From: Volvariella volvacea V23 | Lineage: Eukaryota > Basidiomycota > Agaricomycetes > Agaricales > Pluteaceae | Length of the DNA: 64,000 bases | Direction of reading: 5' to 3' | NCBI GenBank assembly: GCA_000349905.1 | Contig: KB722761.1 | Span: 255,647-319,646, forward strand | In this document: one piece after another, positions 11,016 through 21,513 of the stretch | Layout: every line of letters starts with the position of its first letter | Position numbering within the stretch: the stretch's first letter is position 1 | Translations under genes and position numbers: made by a program | Notes under the pieces: model-generated | Seen by the model: the letters and a program-made list of their open reading frames with translations, nothing else | Database searches by the model: none | What the model was told of the DNA's origin: nothing

Positions 11016-11661
11016 ATGCACGCCGCTTTCTCCCAAAAAGTGCGTCTCGTCCTCGATCTATATCCTTATCCACACACCCAAACTCGTGTGGAGCCCTGAC
11101 GGATGTCGATTCACTCTGACGCTGCGACCACGACGCGCACAGAGACAGGAGGAGAGGGTCGCGGAGCTCAAGGCCAAGATTGAGGTTCTGCAGCAACAGT
11201 TGGGGTGAGCCCGTTTGTTCCATTCGTCTCGGACGACGTTGGCCCCCAGAATGGGACGCATATATGCGCTTGATGTCGTTCCGTGCCCCGTGTTCTGCGA
11301 GCCGTGGCTGTGATTGATGTCTTCTCTGTTTCTGAACAGCCCGGGAGAAGACGCGGAGAAGATCGTCAAGAGGCATGTGCACCTTTTGCACCGGTATAAT
11401 GAGGCGAAGGATGCGACGCAGGTGGGTGATGGATTCATATGACGCCACAACGGATGCTGATTGGGTCTTTCGATGTGTGCACGCATTGAAGATACTCATA
11501 GGAAGGGTATGCATACACTCTGCTCGTCATCCGGCAACCACGAAGTAGCAACTGACCTCGCTGCTGTGCACCCTGTGCACCAACTTGACCAGCTCGCCGC
11601 GATTCGTCAGACGACGGTGAGGAAGATTCACGAAGAGTACGGGCTCGATACCACGGAGTAG
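11016..11661 (+). CDS. swi5: Swi5-family recombination mediator, 83 aa
   Basis: Five proposed exons: 11016..11039, 11143..11204, 11340..11421, 11492..11506 and 11593..11661, totalling 84 codons including stop. Swi5 forms a complex with Sfr1/Mei5 and stimulates Rad51 (and Dmc1) strand exchange in the nucleus. Evidence is the N-terminal coiled coil (AELKAKIEVLQQQL) followed by the family core GPGEDAEKIVKRHVHLLHRY and NEAKDATQ, then ILIGR-LAAIRQTTVRKIHEEYGL. The length matches fission yeast Swi5. The fourth exon is only 15 nt and encodes ILIGR, a conserved position, so it is credible. The first exon has eight codons and is the least certain part. No in-frame ATG exists upstream before a stop. 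Confidence 0.85.
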
Positions 11662-11876
11662 TCTTAGTCGCTAGGATTTGGAATACGAAATGTGCTTATA
11701 TACGACATGTGGACGAGGCGTTGGCTATACTGCGTATTTGCTTTGCCAGTCCTCTCGCGGACGACATGTGATGCTAGCTTAAGTAGGGGTGTGGCTGCTA
11801 AGACTCCTATCGAGAACGGGTTCCTTCTTTCTCGCCCCTTCTCGCCCGCATCCGTTGCTTAGGCACATCTAAATGA

Positions 11877-13379
11877 ATGGCCGACGACAAAATCATCACA
11901 TTCATGTTTCCTGCCAGCGATGGATTTGGCTTCTTTCGGGGCGGAGTTGGGACTTGTCTAGGTCCCAATTCCAAATACGGGATTGCTCAGAAACTTGGCA
12001 GTGGAGCGTCCTCGACTGTTTGGCGAGTGGATGATTTTGGAGACCAATTGAGTCGCACCACCGACGATTTGCAGGACCAATGACTTTGTAGCTCTCAAGA
12101 TTCTTTCTGGTTATGCTTCTGACTTGAACAGGGAGCACAAGCTGCAAGAACTCGGCATTTACATGCGTTTGTTAACGGCTGGAGATCCAACCGCACATTG
12201 CAGCCAGCTTATTGAATATTTTACTCACCAGGGCATGGACGACGATAGTGAACACATCTGTCTCGTTCTCAAGTTTATGCCCTATAATTTTCATCAGGTT
12301 TTGTCCTCACTACCGCCTCGCGAATATCTTCCAATACCCGTCTTTAAGCGCGTCCTTCGTCATGTCTTGCTTGGGATAGCTCATATCCATGAGCACAAAA
12401 TCGCGCATACAGGTACGTGGCACAATCTCGCCTTTGAAATGAGTACACTCTAAGGATCCTTAGACATCAAACCAGATAACATCATGATCTCTCCTCACGA
12501 CTTGCCGCGGAGCCACATTGAGGAATGGCCCAAGAACAACCCTCCAATGCTCTACCCTCCTGTTCAGAGCAAGCACGGCAACGTGTCTACATTCGTCACC
12601 ACGAATTTCCCCGTCCCAGCTCAAGAAGACCTTTTGCAGCATGACTTCGTCTTGTCCGACTTCAGTAATTGTGAGCTTCCCCCCGCCCTTCTCTGGATAA
12701 AATCACGCAAAGTGCTAATAAAAAATAGCCCAATTTATCGACAACCAGAGTACGGATGACATTACTCCCCTCGGTTTGCGGCCGCCGGAAATTATTCTCG
12801 GAGGGGAGTGGGACGAATCGGTCGACATCTGGACCTTTGGATGCCTTGTAAGCATTGGGTGTGTTACATGTATTCAGCTCGTTCTTGAATATATATACCA
12901 CCTCCCGCAGGTTTTCACCCTTGTTACACGTATTCCACTCTTCGAGCCAGTTCCCAGACCCGAGCAGATCCCTGCATTCTTTAATTCCGCTTTTGCTAGC
13001 AAAGTATCATCCAAAGAGGCGTCCATCGACTTTCTTCTCTTCCAGATGGTGATTTTCTGTGGAGAGCATTTCCCTGCAGAGTTGCTCAGCAGGTGCCCAT
13101 ACAGCCACGAGTATTTCGAGCACAATTGTGAGCTAGCGATCCGATATCCATGTGGAATGGGGTTTACTGATAGTTTCGAAACAAACCGAAGGTCGTCTTA
13201 ACAAAATACGCTTCTTCCCCCGGATTACGTTTGAACAGTCGATTAGGAATTCTGGTGCGAGATACCCAGATTCTGACATTAAAGGCGCTGCATCGTTTAT
13301 GACTCGATGTTTACGTATTTTGCCTTCTGATCGTCCCTCTGCTCGTGAGCTTTTAGAGTACCCTTGGTTGACTGAGTGA
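11877..13379 (+). CDS. SRPK-like Ser/Thr protein kinase, with an unresolved frame break
   Basis: CMGC-type kinase of the SR-protein-kinase group, which phosphorylates Arg/Ser-rich splicing factors in characterised members. Visible motifs are the Gly loop KLGSGASSTVW, FVALKIL with the ATP-binding Lys, the catalytic loop HTDIKPDNIM (the SRPK form), LSDFSN in the DFG position, LRPPEIILGG and the closing ARELLEYPWL. Exons after the first are about 12074..12412, 12464..12670, 12729..12847, 12913..13127 and 13192..13379, with good splice sites. Between the Gly loop and the VALK motif (12030-12085) the frame shifts and I found no acceptable GT-AG intron that repairs it. This may be a real frameshift (recent pseudogene) or a sequencing error. 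Confidence 0.7.
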
Positions 13380-13600
13380 TGTGCATTCTGCGCATTTACT
13401 TCGCAGATAGGACGTCGAGTCATAGTGTCTTAAGACGGGAGGATCTGCCTCTTCGCATAAAGAAGCTCAAGCGCTACTCTCAGGACTACGTTCGAGCAGT
13501 CATTAAGGAGTTGTGTCCTCTACCCTCATTCGGAAATTGAAGGAGCTGAATTACCTATGACCTGATGCCGGCAAATCTTGCCCAGGGCTTGTTCCCCTCC
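13380..13600 (+). pseudogene. Relic duplicate of the SRPK-like kinase C-terminal exon
   Basis: DNA at about 13475-13595 aligns by eye with the last kinase exon (13205-13325). Matching landmarks are GGACTACGTTCGAGCAGTC against CGGATTACGTTTGAACAGTC, then a shared ATTC-type spacer, then CTATGACCTGATGCCGGCAA against TTATGACTCGATGTTTACGT. It contains stop codons in every relevant frame. It is best read as the end of an old tandem copy. Confidence 0.6.
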
Positions 13601-13827
13601 CCGCAAGCTGTCAAAGTATTCTTGGTCGGATAAGTAATATATATCCCGTGCACTGTCGTGTTTCTCTGCGCATGTAGCGTCGCTAGATATCGAATGTACA
13701 GCATTCATCATCACCCCAACATCGGAATAGGGCTTAGCGAATCAGCTCCTGCAATTTGGCGTAGTGTCTCAGATCCGGACGGCCCGGACTCTTCCCCTGC
13801 TTGCCATTGTTTGTCCTCCCGTCCACA

Positions 13828-14981
13828 ATGCGCTTGTCCACGACGACGACCTCCATCCTCCTACCCTTTCTCTTCTTCACCACCGCTCTAGCCTCCGCCG
13901 GGGACCGCTCTCCTGTATTCACTCGTTGCGTCTCAAACTGCAAGCTTAACGTCTGCCAATCGCCCAACCCACCACCCCTACCCCTCTCACTCCGCTTAAC
14001 ACGATGGACATGCTTCGATGACTGCAAGTACACATGCATGCACCAGATAACTGCCCTTGATGTTTCAAAGGGTCTTAAACCGAAGCAGTATCACGGAAAA
14101 TGGCCGTTTTACCGATATGCGGGGATGCAAGAGCCTGCTTCGGTGTTGTTCTCGATTTTGAATATGGTGGTACATTTGAGAGGGTGGAAGAAGGTTAGGA
14201 GGGAGGTCGAGGATGGACACCCAATGAAAGGGTACTATTTGACCTGGTCGGTCGTTAGCGTAAACGCTTGGATTTGGTCTTCTGTTTTCCATACTCGAGG
14301 TGAGTTGGCGCTTTCGCGTTTCGTGGCGAGCTGAACATTGCTTATGACGAATTTTTAGACCTACCCACAACGGAAAAGTTGGACTACTTTTCGGCAGCGT
14401 TGGCCATAATGTACGCGCTGTACTATACCGTCATTCGATTATTCCATCTCTACCCCCTCCGTCACGCTCCTCGTCCTCTCACATCCTCGCAAAACCATGC
14501 CACGGCCACCCAACCGCCCTCTACATCATATAAAGCATGGCGAACGCTTTGCACGCTAGCATATATTGCGCATATATCCTATCTAACCCTCCTCCCACGA
14601 TTTGACTACACCTACAACATGGCATTCAACCTCTTCCTCGGCCTCTCCCACAACTTCCTCTGGCTCCTCTACTCCCTTCCAATCTCTTCCCCCTCCACTC
14701 TTTCGTCCATCCTAACCAAGATACACTTCCGCCGCTTCCCATCCCGCCCACACACCTACCGTCCTTCATTCACATCTAAAGCCTCCCTGTTCGTGTTGTT
14801 GACTACACTGGCCACCGCGTTGGAGCTGTTCGATTTCCCACCGTGGTGGGGAGTCATTGACGCGCATGCGTTGTGGCATTTGAGTACTGTGCCGATCGCG
14901 GAGATGTGGTACTGGTTTTTGGTAGAGGACTCGAAGGACGGGAGTTGGCGGGAGTTGGAGAAGAGCAGTGGGAGGTTGTGA
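13828..14981 (+). CDS. PER1: Per1/PGAP3-like GPI-phospholipase, 364 aa
   Basis: Two exons, 13828..14299 and 14359..14981. Per1 acts in the secretory pathway, where it removes an acyl chain from GPI-anchored proteins during lipid remodelling. The N-terminus from MRLSTTTT is a signal peptide (hydrophobic LLPFLFFTTALASA). A Cys-rich lumenal segment follows (RCVSNCKLNVC, CFDDCKYTC), then the family block KWPFYRYAGMQEPASVLFS. Several membrane segments include YYLTWSVVSVNAWIWSSVFH-TR, interrupted after R by the intron, then DLPTTEKLDYFSA. The C-terminus has PPWWGVIDAHALWHLSTVP, which carries the conserved Asp and His. Length and order match yeast Per1. I set the start at the second in-frame Met because it begins a clean signal peptide. 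Confidence 0.93.
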
Positions 14982-15699
14982 GAGTGGGGCTGTATGTCAT
15001 AGTGTTTCTATCATCGATGTCGCGTTATCGCTTGTCCACGCAAAAAGTTTACCATACCACATGTAATCGCGGTGTTGGTTGTGAACTACGTGTGACTGCG
15101 CGTGGCTTGCTCAAGAATTCGATTTGGGTGCTCAAGCGCTCAAGTTTAAGGTCCAACTCCAAGAACCCCGCTCTCCTCTAAGTCCTATCCCCACAACACG
15201 TATCGAGACGCCCACCACTGCGCAAGCACTCAGGCCACCCACGTGTACCCTACTACCTTGAGCTACTCTGACCCGAGCCTAGCTCCTCCTGCTATTCCAT
15301 AATACCGAGATTCCGAGGTTTACTAAAGCGACTATCCACAATAGGATCAATTACAGCAAAGTGTGCTCGACCTTACTCCGCAGAATAATCAAGATGCTCC
15401 GTGTCGAATGAAGGCTCCCAAAGACTGCCACAACTGCCCTGTCCTCTCGTCAATGAATCAAAGTGAATTGATGGGAGGGAGATACACCGGCAGTGATAGC
15501 ACCAAATCTATTGCATGAAGCACGTCCAGCTGAGGAGGCTTTTCCCTCGACCCGGGACGTTGACAGAGGCGTTGGACGTCAAAAAATGACACCCCCGAGA
15601 CTGCCAAGTCGGAGACCGTCATGTCTGGATATAGAAAAACGTGGGGTGTGGGGTGCGGAGGAAGGGCTCGAGCACGATGCGCGCGTCGATAGTGTAGCC
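14982..15699. other. Intergenic, about 0.7 kb
   Basis: Downstream flank of the Per1 gene, facing the 3' end of an F-box pseudogene. Nothing recognisable. Confidence 0.5.
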
Positions 15700-16760
15700 C
15701 AGTGATCATGCGAGCCAGCTGGAAAACTGATGCTGCCCGATCGAGTCCTGGTAAGCAGACGTTTGTTTTCGCTGGAGTGCAGGCTTCAAGAATTCCAGAA
15801 GACTTGTGAAGTGGGAAGTGCTCCGGAGATGGATTCGCAAAGAAAGAGTGTCGTCGTGGTGTTGTATATGAGAAAGGAAGTTTGCTGAACGACCACTTGC
15901 AGTATCCGTAAGGCATAAGGTGTGTGTAGAGGGGATGTGAATAGGCCCTTTGTCCGTGGGTAAGACTATCCCAGTCGGCGGAGCGAATATCCGGCACCGC
16001 GCGTTCCAACTTGATGGTTTGAAGGTGTGGGAGAGAGGAAAAAAGAAAGGGAGCTGGTTGACATCAAGTCTGGACGTGGGCGCGATGACCGTCAGGTCTT
16101 GGAGGGAATGTGACAGTAGTGGAGAACCCCATTCGAACTTGCATTTATTGAGGTGCAATGCACGCAGCTTCGGTAGCGAACCAGAAAAAAGATCGCCCTT
16201 GAGAGTTGGGTTATCATTACAGCGACCGTTAATCTATAACTTCTTAAGAGAAGGAGCGGGGTGCTTTAATCGCTTCCAGAAGTGCCTTCCTTTCCCTCCG
16301 TCTATGCTCAATCGTAGTGCTTCAATACAATGTAACTGCCGTCGCAAAAGGGAGGCGATTTCTATGCTCTCAGTTGCTGAGAGGCAAGACTCATGTACTA
16401 GACCCGCCTTGAGGACTATGTGGCTTGAGGGATGTCCACCAGAACAAGAGGAGCCGACCGTGATCGTGAAAACATCTCCCTATCCACTCGATACTAGTAG
16501 GGGGAGCCACAATGGTTGCCCAGAGGGTTGAACAGCCCAGCGCTACCTCTCTCCAGTGCCAGCAGACATGTGACATGCTCACTCATTGGTAATCAGCATC
16601 CTGGCGCTCCATCATATCCCGCTTTACTAGGAGCATTACGTCCCGTAAAACTTCGCGTGGTATCCGGTTGATTGGTGGCAGTTCATTGCGTTGGACGCGT
16701 AGTTGGTGGACTAGGTCCAGTAGTCGTGCAATTTATTTGAGCGAAGGCGTCCTTTTCCAG
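15700..16760 (-). pseudogene. Truncated F-box subfamily I pseudogene
   Basis: Read from 16760 downward, the sequence gives the family N-terminus (VHQLRVQRNELPPINRIPRE near 16700), then HVCWHWREVALGCSTLWATI near 16560, LQDLTVIAPTSRL near 16090 and LSHIQHHDDTLSLRIHL near 15860. Pieces lie in different frames, separated by frameshifts. The whole acidic tract and C-terminal block found in intact paralogues is missing after about 15706. Confidence 0.8.
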
Positions 16761-16769
16761 GTTTTGGTG

Positions 16770-17157
16770 TGGATAGACTGGTTAAATGGATGCCATCGTA
16801 GTATTATGATGGCTGCGCATGCCACAGGCAGCCTCATGTGGCATGAGGAACAAGCAGCGCCAAATAAATTCGCATGGATCTCCCCTCTTCGTAGTATCTA
16901 GCGCCTCATAGCTGCAGCTAATAGTATCGCTATTCTGCAGATTGGAAAGGCGTATTTTTCCTTAACACAACAGGGTTCCACAAGATGGACATAATACATT
17001 TCCTCAATACCGCTTTATTGCATTACATGATAGATCTGAATTCATTTCATTCTTTCAGTGTCTTCAAATACGAATGTAGCCTCTTCTGGCTACCAATAAT
17101 GTGAGTGGTCTAAAGCTCCTGATGATGAAATGGTGAACTCACCATGTGCTTGTGTAC
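16770..17157. other. Intergenic, about 0.4 kb
   Basis: Spacer between two same-strand F-box pseudogenes. No gene or repeat recognised. Confidence 0.5.
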
Positions 17158-19140
17158 TTAGAACTCATTATTACTCGGGTACAGGTGCTCAATATCTCCG
17201 GATTCGGCACCAAGGGAAAGTAGGTAGACGGCAATAGATGGTCCATGAATACCGCAAAGGTGATCATATTGCTTTTGCAGGTGCGCCTTCGTCTTAGGCC
17301 AATCAGAGCCCAAACTGATAGCCTCAAATCTGAGTTCCTCAATAGGAAGACTACATCGTATCCTCCGGACAATAAACTCTGCCAAGGGATGCAATCTCCC
17401 TTGGTCATCGTTTTTCGCCCACCATCCAACTGTGTCCAAATCGATGTCTCGGAATGCAAGCCTCCGAAGGCTAGGGAAGAATAACTTTCCAAGACCCTCA
17501 CAAGCCGCACAGTATGCGACATCGTGGCATAGCTTCTGATAGTTATCGCCTGGGGAGTTTCGGTATACAGACCATTCATCTCTATGAATGTTGCCATCTG
17601 AAGGATCACTACTCCATTCCTCATCGCTATCCTCATCCTCATCCTCAGGGGCACCAGTGGGGCCCATCATCTGGACAAGAGTCGCCCACATAGGATCTGC
17701 AGTGTCTACGGGCTCGAGTTCCGGATTTCCATCGCTTCTAAAGCTGCGGATGCACCGTCCCTGTTGTTTATGGTGGGCGCACTGAGGGGTGGCATCCATA
17801 AGCTTTGCGACAAACTCGATGATTTCTCTCTTGGTTCCTTGGAAAACCAGGGAGTTCAGGCCAGGTGACTCAGAGAGGCAGTGGAATGTAGATTTCCGAA
17901 CTGTTGCCACGCCACCAAGAGTGAGCTCTTGTACATTCATAAATGGTAACTTGTCAAGCACTGTGCCAAGCGTTTTCGACACTTTGGTATGGCTCGCTCT
18001 GCTGAATGCTTGAGCATTCATTTCGAAGAAGATTTCGTTATTGGCAGGAATCGACAGGGTAAGTACAACGGAGCCAGGGGGGAGATCTTTAGATTCCCTG
18101 AAAGCCAGTAAACTCAAATTGAAGCCAGACTCCAAGTAAGCTGCTGCTGGCTTCATCCGGAGTGCGGGTCCTACGATCTTGTCGAGAAACTGTGGGAGTT
18201 CGTACTCGGCTGAATGGAGCCGCAGAGAAAGGAAGTCATGATGACAGATTCGGGAAAGGAGGTTGGCAATAGTGCTGCACTCGAATTCCTTGACGTGCAG
18301 GGTGCGCAAAGTGGGTACTTGAATAGGGCCTTGACCATACTTGATGGTGTCCCATTTCACATTCCGCGTCTTTTTTAAAGCGAAGTCCAATTCGAGAGCT
18401 TGGAGATGGGGCAGTGAAGAAGAATGAGGACAGTTGTTTGGCAGGTAGAGTAGACCCAGGATGGATAATCTTCAAATTTTCAAGGCTTCTTGCGAGTAGA
18501 GGGGTGTTCCAGGTGAACACAGGTAGTGAGATCGAGACTCCGCAGTTTTGGTAGATAGCCAGAAAAGAGGATATTCTGACTACTCGTCTGATCGATCTCC
18601 CATCCATGAGCGTATATATGCTCCAGAATTGGAGCTGGAGATGTCAGCTGCTTTGCGAGAATTGCGCCGTTATCCCCCAATCGTTCTAGAGTAAGGTGCA
18701 ATTTTTGAATACGGTGTGATTGTTGTTGCACCACACACGCGATATCTTGGCACTTTGGTTCAGTCAGGCGAAGGACTTGCTGCAGCGTATCTTTGTTGTA
18801 TGTGTGGCTGGAGATCTGAATGGAAAGTGGCCGTGATCTTGAGCGCTTGCATATCTCCTCTATCCACTTGATGTTGGTCGGGGGTACCACAATATTTGTC
18901 CAGAGACCTGAGAACTCCAATGCCACCCCTCTCCAGTGTTTACAAACTTGTGATACCGCCGCCCAGTCGTAGTTCATCTCCTTCCTCGTCGCCCCCTACA
19001 TCACATGATGCATAACCTCTTCCAAGAGTTCTCGTGGTACTTGATTGATACGAACTAATTCATTTCGGCGAACGCGTAGTTGATGAAGCCTTTCTAGTAA
19101 CTGCGTGATTTCCGTGTCGATTTCTTCGATTTCCTTCGCA
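17158..19140 (-). pseudogene. F-box subfamily I pseudogene, nearly full length
   Basis: Full-length homology to the intact F-box gene at the start of the window. The N-terminal helix and F-box core (ITQLLERLHQLRVRRNELVR, then QVPRELLEEVMHHVM) run directly into an in-frame TAG near 18993, where intact paralogues read VKQDAM. The frame resumes as NYDWAAVSQVCKHWRGVALE, shifts near 18510 (FTWNTPLLARSLENLK lies in another frame), and shifts again near 18410 before a 410-codon open C-terminal part ending at 17158. That part includes EDEDEDSDEE and the CAACEGLGKLFFPSLRRLAF block. With one nonsense codon and two frameshifts it cannot make the complete protein. The otherwise good conservation suggests recent decay. 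Confidence 0.8.
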
Positions 19141-21513
19141 GTGGCACTATTGTGTGGGTTGTATCAAACGAGCTTGAAATGGTATACAGTACTAACCAGT
19201 GTTCAAAACAAACTTGCATTGTTGGCTACCAAAATGGGACATGCAACACAGCATATGTACTACGGAGTCCCCCTCAAAATGTTCCAATGCGATGGACAAT
19301 AAGATGGACCATATTGATACTTGCCACATTGGTAAGCTACCCTTCCTTTAAGTAATCGAAGCACCTTACTTGCATGTTGCTGACTTACTTTTTGACTTGG
19401 CTTATCCCCAGAAACACTCAGCCTGATCTAAAAACGGACGAAATTGGGCCTCTATACCAGGGACCAAGGGGGTTTGGTGAAAAGTCGAGGACACAGTGGC
19501 TAAATGGGAAATTAGGCTAGGGGAGGACTTGCAACGACCGACCATCAGACCATACAATAAGCTACCGTAAAGTGGCCCACTACACCACAAGCCTTGAAGT
19601 CATATTCTTGCTATGCCTCTATTTCTACAGGGCCAGCCCGTGGCTAATCCCCGCTCAATGGACGAAATTGGGATATCGAAGATATGATTACAGTTGTTAA
19701 TTCGTAAGCGAAGTTGCTCTCAAATGTATACAGTGGCTCGTGTACTCCTTCTCACGCAGCAATGGCAATAATACAGGCATAATCAATCATGGACTGTCTC
19801 AATTTCGACATCTTGCTGAGTTGAAAAGGTGACAAGCTTGCTAGCTCGTGCATTCCTTTCCTAGTTGAGCACTATGCTGCAACCTTGACATCTAAATGGG
19901 GGGTTGAAACTGGCAGTACTGTGCCGGACTCCGATACCGAATCACATTCATATTTGACCCCAAATCACGATAATATATGCGAATTTTTTGATCAACTCAT
20001 CGCGGGAGAAGAGTGATTTGATGTCTACGATGTGCCGCCTGGGAATGTCCTGGTATCCATAATCCAAACATCAAACGATAGTAAAGAGAACCTCTCAATT
20101 AAGTCGAGAATACTCTTCCCACCGCTTACTAACTCTATATTACCACTATGACGAGTTATGCCTGGACCCCGCCTTTCTCGGGATTCACGAAGCGGCGCCT
20201 TGATGTAAGCCCTGATACGTCTACAGAGGCAAGTAACAATTTAAAAACTCACTCACAAGCCGAATCTGATACTGTACTTCCCAATGCAGCTTTACGCGTC
20301 CAGCCCCCGTCATCCTACGTCCAACCTATACTATTAAATTTGTGGGATATTATCGACTCATGCTAAGCCGTCTCAAGGCAGCTGGGACAAGAGATAAGAA
20401 GTCGTATCCCCGCAAATGGAGACAGCAACTCGGAAGACATTGGTTATGAGGTCCGAGGCCTGAGATCCGTACATGTGGTTGCACCTTCACCCTTTCCCTA
20501 TTACCTGGGGCTTGCTCGTGTTGGACGTGAAAGGAAGAGGTTACAACGGAGCGCTGGATATGCGTATTGCTGTGGAGGAACGTAGATAGTGGCTCGAATG
20601 AAGGTTAACATTTTCCGCGGCAAGTAGAAATACGCCTTCCTTGACGATCCCCTCGGCCAACAAGAATTTTTTCTACTTCCAGGGCTTATGGACAGAATGC
20701 CTACTTGAGCTCATATGCACAAATCGTTACGATGACGAAAGGGCAGGGTAAAAGACATATCGGATGGATTTAAGCCTGACAACTTTCGATTGTGATTGCC
20801 TTTTCGAATTTTACCTGGGACCTGGCTTGGAAGTTCTGGTTCACTTTGTTTTACTGTACGATTTACCTCCATTCATGTGGATTTTCAAATTTCACTTGTG
20901 TAAAATTTGCCAACGAGGCTGGAAAAGTGTTGGTCTCGTACAATGACTAAGCGCCGATGAATGCCTGTCGAGAGGATCCGAGTCAATATCCAATTCATTC
21001 GGCATTTCATTCCACCAACAGGCTTTAAAGTAGACGTTATAGTGCTCGTGGCGCAGTGTGCAGTATTACCAAGAGATGCAGTCAGCAGGAGACAGAGTGG
21101 ATCGTAGGCATGATGCCATGTTGCTAGCCAATAGTATCATGATGTTGCCGACGGCATAGGCCACTGGGCCTCGGGTACAACTCCATTTTATCAATACCTC
21201 AGGCTTGTATCGATGCTATTGGACAAATAAGGCTTCGACCTCGAGAGAATTGATGCGGCTGATGTATGATCTAAGGCTATGGGTTCTCAGTAATGCAAAT
21301 GACTCCACAAACCCCTTGAGGTACAAGACAATTTCTCGGGAGCAGTGGCTAATGTTCTCTCTATAAAACCTCGTAGGCTTCGACCCGCTTGCTTCCTCAT
21401 CCCAGCTTTCTTTCTTTTCTCTTTACTTTACATTTACTAAACTTCCTCGACTAGTTCGACTCATATAAACTCCAACTTTCAATAACCGAACACTAAGCCT
21501 AAACTCGATAATA
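19141..21513. other. Gene-poor region, about 2.4 kb
   Basis: Short frames only; the longest (20148-20366) has no known motif. No transposase, reverse transcriptase or terminal repeats were recognised. The last 400 bases form the upstream region of the first P450 gene and resemble the corresponding region of the second. Confidence 0.5.
21362..21368 (+). promoter_or_regulatory. TATA box of P450 gene 1
   Basis: TATAAAA lies 146 bp before the ATG and is followed by a CT-rich tract containing TTACATTTACTAAACTTC. The second P450 gene has the same arrangement, so core promoters were duplicated with the genes. Confidence 0.6.

Noticed and set aside
12053..12075. A 23-bp intron to repair the kinase frame
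   Set aside because: Too short, and it does not restore the phase.
20148..20366. 72-codon plus-strand frame in the gene-poor region
   Set aside because: No motif, and length is within chance expectation.
19141..21300. Possible transposon remnant
   Set aside because: No terminal repeats, target-site duplication or transposase/reverse-transcriptase motif could be seen.
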